Position numbers and translations under genes: made by a program. The notes under the pieces were generated by a model. That model was not told the origin of the DNA. It saw nothing but the letters and a program-made list of their open reading frames with translations, and searched no databases. Shown here piece after piece: positions 33,794 to 46,468 of a DNA stretch of 64,000 nucleotides. This stretch comes from Gymnopus androsaceus JB14 (taxonomy: Eukaryota; Basidiomycota; Agaricomycetes; Agaricales; Omphalotaceae), in assembly GCA_009733575.1 (NCBI GenBank), contig ML769406.1, positions 298,085 to 362,084 on the forward strand, read 5' to 3'. Every line of letters begins with the position of its first letter. The stretch's first letter is position 1.

Positions 33794-35825
33794 ATGTCGA
33801 CAGTGACCGACTTGCCAGAATATCATGTACCCTATGTGGTTCAGTCCAACGATATTATGCCCATCGAGGCGACATTTGCTCATCCTCAAGATCCCTTAGC
33901 TGAGCTGGGGGAACCTTTGACTCGAGAAAAGAGCATTGTACACTCAGGTGTAATGGCAGACTCTGATTCAGAGAAAGTTACCATCATCACTATCGAAGAA
34001 GCGTACCCTGACGGTGGGCTACGAGCCTGGCTCGTCGTGCTTGGTTGTTTTCTATATGCCTGCACCGTCTTGCAAGTATATGCGTTTTTCCTTGTTCTCT
34101 CTGGCTAATATTCCTCATCGTTTCTAGTGGTTGGGGTCTGACTTGGGGTCTTCTTCAAGACTATTTTCATGCAAATATGTTTCCAAACACCAGTCTGAGT
34201 GTGCTCAGCATCATCAGTGGATTAATGAGTTTCGTGAGCATGCTATTTCGTTTGATAGCTTCCATCGACATTCACCAAAATTCCACTCGACCCAGACAAT
34301 GTGTGGAAGCTCGTATCTTTTTGGAGGACTCGGCGATCGATTGTGAGTAGCTTAATGACTCGGAACACTCTTACATTTAATTAACATGCATGAAATTAGC
34401 GGGTACAAGGTCTGCAGGCAATCAGCTGAACGTAGCTCTTCCATTACTAATAACGTCCACTGAGCAGAAAATGATAGCTATCAGTTGCTGCCTGACTATC
34501 TATGTCTACTCGCATCAGCGTTCGCCACCAAAAATCTACCATCTTTTTCTATTTCAAGGATGTTTAATCGGTCTTGCCCAAGGAATGGGCATGCCTCTAT
34601 ACTTCTCGATTTGTTCACAATGGTTTTTGAAGAAAAGGGGATTAGCTACAGGAATCGCTGTTAGTGGAAGTGGAATCGGTGGCGGGATCGAGACGTTGCT
34701 TATGAGCCAACTGTACGTATATTCCCCCTGGTTGTGCCTATTAATTTTACTACTAACTTCATGTTCGAAAAAATAGGCTCACCAGGATCGGCTACAGAAA
34801 CACGTTGATTACCTTCAGCTCCATACACGCATTCATTTGGACCATTGCGTGGTTTTTGATTAAAGAGCGTGTACCTCCTGGTACCAACCCAAAACCGAAG
34901 AAGCGCTGGCTTCCCAAGAAGATCACTGGGTCTTTCCACAGTGTCGCTCTAAGCATGTTTCTTGGTGTCTTTGGCTACTTGGTAATTTGTTTTTGATATC
35001 ACTGTTCCGCCGTTCCTTCCTATCTGACGATATTGTTGTATTCAGACTCCCTACTTTCTCATTACAACGTTTACCCAACAAATGTTTCCTACTCTACTGC
35101 AGCTTGATTCGCTTCTTGCTACGCTTCCTCTCATCGTCATGAGTTTCTGTCGTATGTATCGTTTTCTCAGACTTACTTGTGCTGATATTAATGTCTTTCG
35201 CAGTTGGGATTGGGAAGAGTAAGGAATCGCCTCTGCTAACTTCTTGTCTTGGACTCTGACCTTTCTTCGCATTCTGTCTGAATGTTCTTAGATAATGGCA
35301 GGACATCTAGCTGACGCTTTCGGCCCAACCAACATGTTCTTCTGCTCCTTCTTCATCGGCGGAATCCTACAAATGGTATTCTGGTCCTTTGCTCGGTCTT
35401 ATGCTACTATCATTGCCTTTTCGGTACTAAATGGTTTAATCGGTTCTTGGTTTATGAGTCTCTTGCCCGTAGTATGCGCGAAAATGTTTGGTGTTGAAGG
35501 ACTTGCGACGATTACTGGGTTTATGATTTTGGCGAATTCTCCAGGTACGTTAAGTCCTGATTTTACTACTCTGCTCATCATATATATATTTCGTATTAAT
35601 CCATTCGCAGGTCAATTTGCGGGCGTTGCGATTGGAGCTGCAATTCTTTCGTCTTCTGGAAACAACTGGACTGCAGTGTCTCTTTATTCGGGCTCTATGC
35701 AGGTGGCGGGTGCTCTTTGTATATTATATGGTACGCTCGCTAATTGATGGTGGGAGCACATAACTCATGCATATTGAATTTTAGCTCGGTTTCACAAGGA
35801 TAGACGATTATTCGTCAAAGTATGA
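33794..35825 (+). pseudogene. MCT-family MFS transporter, copy 1, with compensated and uncompensated frame shifts
   Basis: The ATG at 33794 gives MSTVTDLPEYHVPYVVQSND, an acidic cytosolic leader, then YPDGGLRAWLVVLGCFLYAC, the entry motif of fungal monocarboxylate-transporter-like MFS proteins. Further segments are SYLFGGLGDR, QGMGMPLYFSICSQWFLKKR, GLATGIAVSGSGIGGGIE, KPKKRWLPKKITG, MAGHLADAFGPTNMFFCSFF and SSSGNNWTAVSLYSGSM. The last exon ends RRLFVKV at 35825. Compared with copy 2, one base is missing near 34494 and one is added near 34530, so only about 12 residues of a membrane helix are rewritten. A further extra base near 35212 is not compensated. Related fungal proteins carry carboxylates or riboflavin. 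The substrate here is unknown. Confidence 0.75.
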
Positions 35826-36486
35826 AGTAGGTCCAGGGTTCCCTATCGTATGCATTCACACTAGATCCATTGGCATGCTCTCCGATATCACAAGTAGAAT
35901 AATTTAAAATTACTTTACTGCTAGGGAAAAGTTTACTACAGTATAGGGTTCAAGTTGTTACCACTGCGTATGTGCGATACGGAACAAATACGGGCAGGAG
36001 GTAGCATTGGACTCTAGTGAGATTAGTAACTTGGAAATGATGGAGTCTGAGCATAGTTCAATGATGTCGAAGAGCAGTGCCAATACCTGCGCCTACCTGC
36101 GCCCACTTCTTCCTCCATCATTCTCACGAACGGTCACGGTTCCTGAGGTTCCTCCGAACCAAGCCGCCGCGAGTCTGCGCCAAGTCCTGTCGCAGCTTCA
36201 CAGCCTGAAGTGGACCAAGTCGACGTTTTGAGTTCCTGCTGTAAAGCTCAGTTGTCAACTTATCACGCTCCTGCGCAGTGCGCTCACTTCAAGTTTTATT
36301 CCACAATGGTCTGCCCTATTGATACGTGTCAATCTTTGGACTCGGGGGAGAGCTCCTCAAGGCAATACGGCTCGAGAGGATCTTCATAGATGATTTCTCT
36401 TCCACTGGCAGTAGTATAATCTCGAGCTGGAGAAAAAGTTCCATCGTGCAAATGTCGGAAGGAGGGAAGGCTTGACGTTTCGATAA
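35826..36486. other. spacer between transporter copies 1 and 2
   Basis: No gene is recognised. The duplicated unit of copy 2 begins at about 36487, judged by its match to 43538-43758. Confidence 0.4.
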
Positions 36487-36898
36487 TTGTCGACTCCTCC
36501 CTATTTCTTTACTGACATGTACATAAGCAAGTCTCCGGAGCGCTCAAGAGCCATACACTATCGCGAAACCGTTGTGCAAAGGCTAACACCGATGCGATTT
36601 CATATTTCCTTTTCTACTTTTTCCTCGATGATGGCAGATCTGATTTTCTATTTCCTTCCTCTACCTAACTTTATCCTTCACTAACTATGGCAGCAGTAGG
36701 AGATAGCACTAGAAGGATGTTCCTTACGCTCCAGGTCTTTGTGACAACGTACCACCCAAGAAAAAGAAAGGAACGTCCGTACGCAACGGTATATAAATCG
36801 AATTTGTGGGTTACTCCATGTTTTCTCCGTCTCAAACGATTTCCTTGTACTTATCCTCAGAAAATACGTAGCCTCATCTCTCAACCGCCGCCTGTACA

Positions 36899-38922
36899 AT
36901 GCCCTCAATGTCCGACCTTCCAGAATACCTGACTAGTTATGTGGTCCAGTCAAACGATATCATACCCATCGATGTGGTGTTCGAAGGTCCCCTAGCTGAG
37001 CTGGGAGAACCTAAAAAGAGCATCGTACACTCGGTTATAAAAGTAGACTCGGATTCAGAGAAGGTTCCTGTCACCGCTATCGAAGAGACGTATCCCGACC
37101 GGTGGACTACGGGCATGGCTCGTCGTGATTGGTTGTTTTCTATACTCGGGCACCGTCTAGTATGTTTTTTTTCATCATCCCTTCCAGGTCGTACACTACA
37201 AAGATTTTGTTGTTATTTCTAGTGGTTGGACCCTCACATGGGGCGTCCGTGAAGACTACTATCATAGCACTATGTTTCCAGATACCAGCCTTAGCGTGCT
37301 CAGCATTACCGTTGGATTAGCGAGTTTTGTGAGCATTTTATTTTCAATTTCATAAATTTTCATGGACGTTCAACAAGATCCTAGATAATGTGTGCAAGCT
37401 CGTACCTTTTCGGAGGGCTAGGTGATCGATTGTAAGTAGCTGAATGGCTTGGAAAATCGTACATGTAGTTAATGATGAATGTTATTAGCGGGTACAAGGT
37501 CGTCTGGGACTTAGCTGCTTGTTGCTCTTCCGAATACTGACAACATTCACTGAGCAGAAAGTAATAGCCATCAGCTGCTGTTTGGGCTATCTATCTCTCC
37601 TCGCGTCGGCGTTCGCCACGAAAGTCTATCAACTCTTTCTATTCCAAGGAGTTTTGCTTGGGCTTTCGCAAGGGATGGGTTTACCTCTCTACTATTCGAT
37701 ATGTTCGCAATGGTTTCTGAAGAAAAGAGGACTGGCTACGGGGATTGCTGTTAGCGGAAATGGAATCGGTGGTGCGATCGAAACACTGATCGCACGCCGG
37801 CTGTAACTATTGTCCTCCTTGTGTTGGTTGAGCCTTCAGTATTAACTTCCTGTATGAAAACATAGGATCACTGAGCTTGGCTACAAAAACACCTTGATCG
37901 CTTTCAGCTCCGTTCACGCCTTCATTTGGGTTGTTGCGTGGTTTTTGCTCAAAGAGCGTTTACCTCCTGGTACCAATCCCGAAACCAAGAAGCGTTGGCT
38001 TCCCAAGAAGATCACTGGCACTTTCTACAGTGTCGCTTTGAGCATGTTCTTTGGCGTGTTTGGCAGTTTTGTAACTTTTTCATCTTACTGTTCCGCCGTC
38101 CTTCCTGTCTAATGTTATTGCGGTATTCAGACTCCCTACTATCTCATCACAACGTATACCGAACAAGTGGTTCCTAGTGTGAAGTTTGGTTCGCTTCTTG
38201 CCACGGTTCCTCTTATCGTCATGAGTTTTTGTCGTATGTATCATTTGTTTTATCGGAATTGTTCGTGCTTTACTAATGTCTTTTGCAGTCGGGATCGGAA
38301 GAGTAAGGAATCGCTCTCCAACTTCTTGTATTGGGCTCTGACCTCTGTCGAAATTCACCCTTCTTAGATCACAGCAGGGCAGCTAGCTGACGCTTTCGGC
38401 CCAACTAATATGTTCTTCTGCTCCTTCTTCATCGGCGGGATCCTACAAATGGTTTTCTGGACCTTTGCTCGGTCCTATGCTGCTATCATTGCTTTTTCTG
38501 CATTAAATGGCCTAATCGGTTCTTGGTTTCTGAGTCTCTTGCCTGTAGGTATGTGCGAAAATGTTTGGTGTTGAAGGACTTGCGACGATTACTGGGTTTA
38601 TGATTTTGGCGAATGCACCAGGTAAGTAGTGAAGCATTTTGGTTTTACTATTACTATATGCCCGGAGTTCTTATCATACTTTTTTGTATTTACGCATTCG
38701 CAGGTCAATTTGCGGGCCTTGTGATTGGAGCTACAATCCTTTCGTCTTCTGGAAATAACTGGACTGCAGTGTCTCTTTATTCGGGCTCTATGCAGGTAAT
38801 GGGCGCTCTCTGTATATTATATGGTACGCTCACGAATTGATGTTGGGAACACATAACTCAAACCCTCCTTCTCATTTTTAGCTCGGTTTCACAAGGACAG
38901 ACGGTTATTCATCAAGGTTTGA
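36899..38922 (+). pseudogene. MCT-family MFS transporter, copy 2, two frame breaks
   Basis: Tandem paralogue of copy 1 with the same exon plan. The start is MPSMSDLPEYLTSYVVQSND at 36899. The YPDGGLRAWLVVIGCFLYSG motif needs removal of one extra C near 37100. Next come SYLFGGLGDR, VIAISCCLGYLSLLASAFAT, QGMGLPLYYSICSQWFLKKR and KKRWLPKKITGTFYSVALSM. The LLPVVCAKMFGV segment is disturbed by an extra base near 38549. The last exon ends RRLFIKV at 38922. Promoter and 3' flank (36487-39255) are present too, which makes this copy the reference for copy 3. Whether any product is made is doubtful. Confidence 0.78.
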
Positions 38923-39736
38923 GGTGGCCCCTATGATTCAAAAAAATTATTGAGACTAGTCTTATCATATATACTTATTTGCTCTCCCTGTTAATGCCCC
39001 TTAAGCTCCGCCTCCGCCTCTTCCTGTCGAGATATGTACTACATGCTCGAAAATATATGCTGACACGCTGTAAGTACCTGATTTTACTACTAATCCTCAA
39101 TGTGATCGTTCGGAAATTTATCCTCTTTAGATTCTGGTCTGTTCCAAACCCTTATATAAGCTTGATTAGCTCCCTCTCCAATGTACTTTGTACCCTGACA
39201 GACTCACTTACCCCAACGAGAAAATGACGGACCATGGGAATTGAATTCGTTCTTGAATTCTTTACGCCCGTTTCGGCTCTACCACTTGTTCAGTCCTTCA
39301 TGCAATATGAGCATGTCATTTGGCCCACAGAGTGCCCACAGGCGGAGATTGGTAATTGATTGGTAGACTCCAGGATCTATGCATATGCAATATGCATTAT
39401 GAGGTAGTTGACTGTAGCAGCACCATCAAGCTCATTGGAATACTGTAGAAGAGTGCAGGTATTGAATGGCCGAGTACTGGGGGGTAGCTGACTTCCCCGT
39501 CCCTATAGTATAGCTTTGTGAGCTTCTCAAGTTCTAACTCATCAACTAGTACTTGACTTTTGCTAACAAGTACCTACCATCATATCTGTAAAACTGTGGC
39601 AAAACTATAGCGGCCCACAGTATCTCCCAGAAAACAAGGAAACCTATGCCACAAACACCAAGAAACTTGTGCCAAACCTAGGGCAGTGTTGAGCATACAA
39701 GGAAACTTATGCCAGAAACACTAAGCCATATGTACC
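38923..39736. other. 3' flank of copy 2 and intergenic DNA
   Basis: Bases 38880-39255 match 50647-50998 closely (shared TGAGACTAGTCTTATCATAT, CTCTCCCTGTTAATGCCCCT and others). This defines the right end of the duplicated unit. The remainder shows no gene. Confidence 0.6.
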
Positions 39737-40400
39737 CATCAGCAAAACCTGTATGTACTGCACAGAGCCTGGACAGTTCTGTGCAGTGCTCAATGCACTC
39801 ATAGGACCCATAGCAAGGTCCCCCTCTGTCCAGAACTATGGACTGCTATGGTTGCTATAGACTGCTATGGACTGAATGGCATGTCTTTTGACATGGGAAG
39901 CTCTGAGCAATACCAAATTTATTAATATACATTACCTGTCGCGGTTGCTACAACAATCAAATGGAGGTTCAAGAATGTTGGAGAAAATTGTTTATTGATA
40001 CTACTAGTGCTACAGGTGACTGTAAATACTTCAATAACTACTTATAACAACCACCAATAATAATCATATTACAATCACTCACATATAAGTCTGCCAATGA
40101 ATAAGTTAGAACTGAAGACCAATGTTGAACAGTAAGAACTTACAGTGGGAACTTGAAAGATCATTGCAACAAGTCAGAATCAATGTAGAAGTGGGAGGCT
40201 GCAAGTGGGGAGAGAAGTCAAAGTTGCAGTTGCTGTGACATGCTGATTTTAAAGGGAACATATCTATTGGGATGGAATGACAGCTGGCTTGAGTGTTTGG
40301 TAATCTCATAGGAGCTCATAGGAAGCCATAGCATTTCATAGCACTATGGCTGCTATGGCCTGCTATAGGTTCTATGACTGTTACCCAGTTTTTGCTGATG
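39737..40400. mobile_element. non-autonomous element with CATCAGCAAAACC-type terminal inverted repeats, long member
   Basis: The left end CATCAGCAAAACCTG and the right end CCAGTTTTTGCTGATG are imperfect inverted repeats. The interior shares AGCAAGGTCCCCCTCTGT with the short element at 62280-62436 (opposite orientation there). It contains many CTATGG/CATAG words that can fold back on each other. It has no coding capacity. Confidence 0.5.
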
Positions 40401-42045
40401 CCTATGTCAGTAGTCCATGACTTTTATTTTTTACCCAGTATTATGCCCATAGATGTAGAAGTCTCTGGTACCTCCACCGCAGTTCCTGCAAAGATCGGAG
40501 ATGGGCCTGACATGTCCTTAAGCAAGACTGCCTTCAGGAGCAAAGATTCAAGGCTGACATCCTCATTAAATCAACATAGGTCCTGGCCCTTGATGTGAAC
40601 ATATTAATAACCATGTTAATTCACATACGGGGCTTATTGGTAGGGACACAGGCTTGGAAGATTTTGAGAAGCAATTGTATACAAGGTTTGAAGAGATCTT
40701 GGTCAGCAACCTTTTAATCCTCACTCATAGGCTTTTTTGGAGTGCCGACTGTTGACAATCCTCCATTCATTCTAGTTCAGCCTCAGTCAACATTGCAGAA
40801 TACACTAGAGTTTCAGTTATCAATGGCAGTTGGTAGGATTATTCTCTTTGGCAACCCAATTGCAGCAACAACCCCCGCAACAACCCTAAATTTGGGCCAT
40901 AACTACAGATATCACACCGGGACCTTTGCGGGTCACTACAATATTTTGAAACAAGAAGTTGTGGCGAGTGGAATGGATAAACTAGCTGGACAATGCAAGC
41001 CATGTTCCATGGTGCTGAGAGGCCTGAAAGACTCTTGTCTGAGTGCAATGAATAAACCAAGTACAACCCAAGTCAACAAGGGTAGACTAATCACCTTCAC
41101 TCAAGAGCACAGAATGGCAGGAATGATCAAACTGGATATGTAAATGGATACACTAGATAAGATAAACTGAGCAAAGCATGTTTTGTCCATCAACATTGTT
41201 TCATGAAAAGAAAGGGCGTGGCCAGCATTCCAAAAATTATGTGAGTCAGGATTGAGCTGAGTATGCTCTACAGCAATGTAAAACACACCTTGAGCCTGTA
41301 TACAACTGTATAGCTATCCCTAAAACACCCACGAATCCCTTGCTCTCTCCTATCTTGTGCTTGACTTCAAGTTGGAGCTCACAAACTTGACACAGTGGCA
41401 AATATGACATGGCATGCTGCACTGGGAATCAGGATTAGAAAACCAGCTTTTTGCTGTGGGATGAAAGAGGCGGACGGGGGAACAGTGTGGTGGCCAGACA
41501 CGAATCGCATCCACTGTATGTTGAGATCTGAGGTGTGTGTAGTATTGACGTGGTGGTATAAAGACAAGAGAGCGCTTCATAGACTCTGACGGCCCCGCCA
41601 CGGAGTGACTGGCGATCACATGTCCTCAAAGGATTGCGTGGCGGCAACCAATAGAATTATCCAGGTAGTATAATTACCACTCACTCCCGGCGATTGAACC
41701 GCTTTTGAACCAAACCCATCCAAGTTCTTGATATTGTGCGTGCACTTAAGTACGTGCGCACCCGCATCTTGTCCGCATCCCACCTGTCATCCACGCTGGA
41801 TGGAGACTAGTTCTTTCTGTTTCGGAAAATCTTCGCTACCTTCATCGGCGCGCGGCTACTTGAGGCGATGTCAGTCTTTTAATGATGATACTGCAGCCGG
41901 TATTTATCTTAAAACCTGGATAGTACCTTATCCTGCATTCATTCGTAAGAGTAAGATATACCGTGCCACTATCATTCAGAGCGGAGATATTCTCATAAAA
42001 GCCAAATGAAGCATTGGCTGCACTTACACGTATCATTGTCGACAA
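40401..42045. other. intergenic stretch, no gene recognised
   Basis: Open frames here (for example 40742-41143, plus, 133 codons) show no known motif. A short acid-tract frame at 41728-42009 precedes the membrane protein gene. I see nothing firmer. Confidence 0.35.
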
Positions 42046-43296
42046 ATGACTCCTGAAGAGCAAGAGTTGATTTTCTTTTCTGCTCAAGGCGCATTTTTTG
42101 GCATTGTCACCTCAATTGTGACAATAACCGGTTACGGTATGTGGAAAAGGTCTCGAATGAGAAGCCTTGAAAATTTAACCCTTTCTTTTACTAGGAGCGT
42201 TTGCTTTAGGAACAGGCGTTGCAGGTCCATTTGCTAACGTGCGTATAACCACAGTTTTTAAACGTTTCTTACGTTGATCTGCCAATAGATCGAAATCTTG
42301 GGGACGACCACAAACCATCCTACTAATCTGCTTGACCATAATCTTTGTTTGCTTCACCTGGGATGTCTTCTACACTGGCAACCTTCTAGCCATATCCAAT
42401 ATACATTCATGAGGACGCTAGAGGGAGGAATTGCTGCTCAAATTGAGGCTTCAAACCAAAAGACCTTGGTGTGGGAGTATATGCCAGGATGGCCAACAAC
42501 AATTAATGTGGGCTTGGCAATGTTCCGAATAATGTGTTTTAATCTGTCTTTTCGTCTAGCTTCTTCTTAGCGATTGCATTGTGGTTTGGAGAGCATGGAT
42601 TTTGTTCCAGGATGACAAGCTTTGGAAATTGCTTCTGGCCGTCCTCATGTTTGCCAACATAGGTGTGTAACTAGTATCAGCACTAAATCCGCTGATAGCT
42701 AAATCTGCTTTACTAGCAATCAATATTGCGGACTGCATCTGGGATAATATCGAGGTTACGATAGAAGTCTCCAGTTCCACTATTCTGGATTGGCTTTCAG
42801 GTTTAATTTCCTTAGCGGTAAATATTCATTGCGACTCTGTTGATTGCGTGGAAAGCATGGTAGGTTGGCATCAGAACTTTCCTGGAATTTACTGTAACTG
42901 ATTTTTGGATTGTTCCAGGACTCATCATAGCACCATGGTAGATGCCTTGGTCCACAGAAGAACCCGTGTCGTGAATATACTGTTGCTTTTGGTCGAGTCT
43001 GGGGCTGTATATTGTGGATACAGTCGGTCTATGTCGTCTTTATCTTACTGGATACATACACGGCGGTGGATCTTGGATTCTCGCAAGCAATGGAGATCAT
43101 CACTGCCATGTCTATTGTCGTGGCTGTGAGTACTTGTTAAATTTTGCTCTGCGGTGAATGAATGACATTATTCAATGCATAGGCGTTTTATCCTATTTCA
43201 GTGATCATCCTGATCCGTACAGGAAGCTCAGCTATCGCTGAAACTTACTATCATCATGAAACCAAAGCTGGCAGTGGCAGTGGAGAAACACCATGA
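42046..43296 (+). pseudogene. Agaricomycete multi-pass membrane protein of unknown function, one frame break
   Basis: The ATG at 42046 starts MTPEEQELIFFSAQGAFFGI. After two introns the segments ILLICLTIIFVCFTWDVFYT, IQYTFMRTLEGGIAAQIEAS, DCIVVWRAWILFQDDKLWKL and VNILLLLVESGAVYCGY follow, then a C-terminal SVIILIRTGSSAIAETY. The order of helices and the DxIVVWRAW motif match a large family of seven-helix membrane proteins of mushroom fungi with no assigned function. A missing base near 42393 breaks the third exon between GNLLA and IQYTFMRT. Otherwise the exons join plausibly. The orphan promoter of transporter copy 3 lies just downstream. Confidence 0.6.
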
Positions 43297-43537
43297 TCAC
43301 GTCGCGCTTGCCGAAAATCTTAGCATTGGTCAAGTCCGGCAAGTCCTTGGACTCGAAAGTGCAGAAATCGTTATAATTATGATAATATATGTAAAGTTGT
43401 ACACAAATTCAGAAAAGAGCTAGAGATAGTAGGATATTAAGAGTATTTTTATGTATCAGGAATAATCAAGTTCATTGCTCAGGATCATCTGCCCTTGATG
43501 CTTTAGGAACGTAAATGAACGTCGAAGCACGCTAATT

Positions 43538-43758
43538 GTCGACTCCTCTCTAAATTTTTTTTACTGAAATATACATACGCAAGTCTCCGGAGCGCTCAAG
43601 TGCCCTACAATATTGCGAGACCGTTGTGCAAAGGCTAATACCGATGCGATTTTATATTTCCTTTTCTACTTTTTCCTCGATGATGACAGATCTGATTTTT
43701 CCTTACTTGTGACTACGTACCACCCAAGAAAAAGAAAGGAACGTCCGTACGAGCCCAG
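43538..43758 (+). repeat. orphan promoter fragment of transporter copy 3
   Basis: Matches 36488-36782, the promoter of copy 2, from GTCGACTCCT through CAAGTCTCCGGAGCGCTCAA and CCGTTGTGCAAAGGCTAA to GGAACGTCCGTACG. A short internal deletion follows the TCTGATTTT block. The match then stops abruptly: copy 2 continues into its TATA box and gene, whereas here unrelated, repeat-rich DNA follows to about 48165. Confidence 0.8.
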
Positions 43759-43882
43759 GACACTGATTTTGTAAACAAATGATTACAATTGTAATAAATG
43801 CTAATGTCTACAAATTACTTACAATTGTAGGTACTATCAATCACTAGTAGTATTTATACAATTATTAAACAATTTGCGCTTA

Positions 43883-44148
43883 CTGTACCATTTCGATCGA
43901 TTCGGCGGTCACGGGTCACGGAGGCCTTCTGACGTGCCGAAATTTGACCAGGTCACAGGTCACATTTCGAAAGTGTTGAAAATTTTTGGCATGACACACT
44001 CAAAATTGCCTCAAAAAACGCAAATTTTGCATCAAAAATGCCGAAACTTTGCTAGGGTCACGCAGCTCCACCGCGAGGTGCCGAATCCAAAATTTTGTCA
44101 GGTCAGTCACGGTCACAGGGGCCTGCCGAATCGATCGAAATGGTACAG
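43883..44148. mobile_element. Tc1/mariner-type MITE flanked by TA
   Basis: A 266-base element with 24-base perfect terminal inverted repeats beginning CTGTACCATTTCGATCGATT. TA dinucleotides at 43881-43882 and 44149-44150 are the expected target duplication. The arms continue imperfectly (GGTCACGG / CCGTGACC). It has no coding capacity. Confidence 0.85.
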
Positions 44149-44167
44149 TATTTTGAGAGGCTGGAAC

Positions 44168-44201
44168 TCCTAACCCTAACTCCAACCCTAACCTTTAACC
44201 C
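44168..44201. repeat. short telomere-like tract
   Basis: Reads CCTAACCCTAACTCCAACCCT and continues TAACC, so three degenerate CCCTAA units lie next to the MITE end. Confidence 0.5.
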
Positions 44202-45012
44202 AGGATGTTGGCAATGCCAGACTAGCTGTCTTAGGGTTTGGAGATACAATTTATTAAACTGCAAATAAATCATAAATTGCATTGTATTTTACTGAAAATG
44301 TATCACTGGAGCTTGTACTGATACGCAATTGAAATCAGTACAGGTTTACAGTCTATTCATAGTTTAGAAATTGCATAAACTGCTGAGAATTAGTTTAAAT
44401 CAGTACATATTTACAACCAGTTGGCAGTGAAACCCATGCAAACCTTTCATTACACCTATATAAGCTCACAGTGTACTTTTCTGACTTGAATATTGATCAA
44501 GATGTCCTGTTAGTAGTATGTAGTAGTAGTTCCTATAACATGATTATTGTAACACATTACATATCTAGTATTGAAATAGTGCATAAATGATCAGTTCATG
44601 TCAGTTTATACTGATATAAACCAGAACTACTGTACCATCTCTAGTGTTAGTTCTGCCATATTGAGCATCATGGTCCAAATTCAGTCAACCATCAGTTCAG
44701 CCATCTGGTGTTATGCATTATGTGCATCAATATTCAGTTCAGTGTGCTGCAGACACACTCCAGGCAGTTAATCTCAGATTCTGTCAGTTGTATTGATTGC
44801 TCTTGATTGTATGTATGAGAAAAAAAGATACTCAAGTGCCTTTTTTAGTAGCATCATGGCTCAATTGGTGCCCTGTTCAGGACTCCCTTATGCATCACAA
44901 ATCCAAAAACCTTAAAGTTCAGGGGGTCTGCATTATGTGTCACTGAACTAATGGTTGAAATGGTACAGCAGTTTAAACTACATAAATTGTATTATATTGC
45001 ACTGGTTGTATT
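44202..45012. other. AT-rich intergenic DNA
   Basis: No gene is seen. A tRNA A-box-like TGGCTCAATTGGTG at about 44858 might be the head of an old SINE, but no matching B-box was found. Confidence 0.3.
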
Positions 45013-45205
45013 TAATGATGTTTCCGGGGTCCGGGTCCGGGTCGGGTTGGGATATTCAAACCCAGAACCTGACCGAAAACCCAATTTTTCTGACTGGTTG
45101 TCTAATTTAGATGTCTTAGGTCATATTTCATGACCTTTTTTAAACTTAGTATCAATTTCCTACACAAGCATAGAGTAGAGCTGCTCTAATACTTACTATA
45201 TTCAT

Positions 45206-45809
45206 TAGTGATGTGCCGGCTGGGGCTCAGAGCCCTTGAGCCCTCTGAGCCGGGCCTGATTGAGCCGGAACTGGCCCCAGCCGTCTCTAGGGCTCAGGAG
45301 GGCTCAAGGCCCGGCTCAGATTCTTGAAAGCCCTGAGCCGGAGTCTTGGGCCGGGGCTCAGGGCACTTTATTTTACCAACGGAATGCATCATTTTATGCT
45401 CAAATCTAACTATATTTTGCCAAACACATAATTTTACACCATTTTATAAGATTATTCTCAGGAAAAAGAAGCTTTATTCTGTTGTTAAATGTCATGTAAG
45501 TGGTTGTAAATAGTAATAAATTTTAGTCTATTGCATTCTCTGGCTGCTTTCAAGGTTGTACATGCGCTCACAATGGAATTTATGCTTGGGTGTATGATTT
45601 ACATTGAATTGACATTGAACATGACATTATTTCAGATAAAAAATGGGATTTCATATATGTACCTTGAGCCGGGGCCTGAGCATGAGCCGTGCCCTAGCCG
45701 AGCCCCAGCCGCCATGTAGGGCCCGGCTTAACATTTTGATCAGCCCTGGCCGGGGCTATCTGAGCCGTGGCCGGGGCTTTCGAGCCGGGCCCCAGCCGGC
45801 ACATCACTA
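45206..45809. mobile_element. inner hAT-like non-autonomous element with exact 8-base target duplication
   Basis: The perfect terminal inverted repeats start TAGTGATGTGCCGGCTGGGG, fitting the hAT YARNG end rule. ATATTCAT flanks both sides (45198-45205 and 45810-45817). The 604-base interior is rich in GAGCC/GGCTC words and has no coding capacity. Confidence 0.9.
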
Positions 45810-46289
45810 ATATTCATATTGAATTGAAGAGATATCATCCCTACCAGTATGTAATGGCAGCCAAATGCTCACTTTGTCTTATTGGTAGAGCCCTGAGTGT
45901 CTGGCTTCAGTGAGTACTTACTATATCTAGGTCTTACAACTTATATAGATTAGTAGTACTTAGTAGAGTCTAATTATGGTACCAACAATGAATACCAGAG
46001 ATTCATACCAGTTGATTTAATACATATTCAATGCTTCTATGTACTTATTACTGTAAGCTGATGATACCAATGTCCTAAGGAAAGTACTATTACTGAAAGT
46101 ACTATTACAATATTATTAAACACTTGTACAAAAATTCTTGACAGGCTATACAATGTTGTTGCTACAGTGGTTAGCTCCTGTCACTTAAACCTTAGATGCA
46201 TTTTAAAGCATGACAGGACTCCTTTTGACTTCCTTAAAAATCTCGGGATCACCCAGACCCAGTTTTGGTGGGAAACCCGAATCCGAGTT

Positions 46290-46468
46290 CATCAGCAAAA
46301 CCTGTATTTTTGCTGGAGAAAACCCATTCATTTGGGACATCTCTGGAGCAAGGTACCCTATTCCAGAGACCTCTGGAGATCTCTGGAGAAAATTGACAGT
46401 TTTTTTGATGGCTGTCAAGCTCCAGAGATCTCTGGAGACCTCCAGCAAAAATACAGGTTTGGCTGATG
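46290..46468. mobile_element. MITE of the CATCAGCAAAACC family, 179 bases
   Basis: The 29-base terminal inverted repeats have one mismatch, beginning CATCAGCAAAACCTGTATTT and ending in its complement. Internal AGAGATCTCT palindromes are present. It is nested in the outer hAT-like element. Confidence 0.85.

Noticed and set aside
41350..41647. Several overlapping open frames on both strands
   Set aside because: Mutually overlapping, no codon pattern or motif, typical of chance frames.
46150..46200. tRNA-like A-box (CAGTGGTTAGCTC) suggesting a SINE head
   Set aside because: No matching B-box at the right distance and no repeat copies with the same head in the window.
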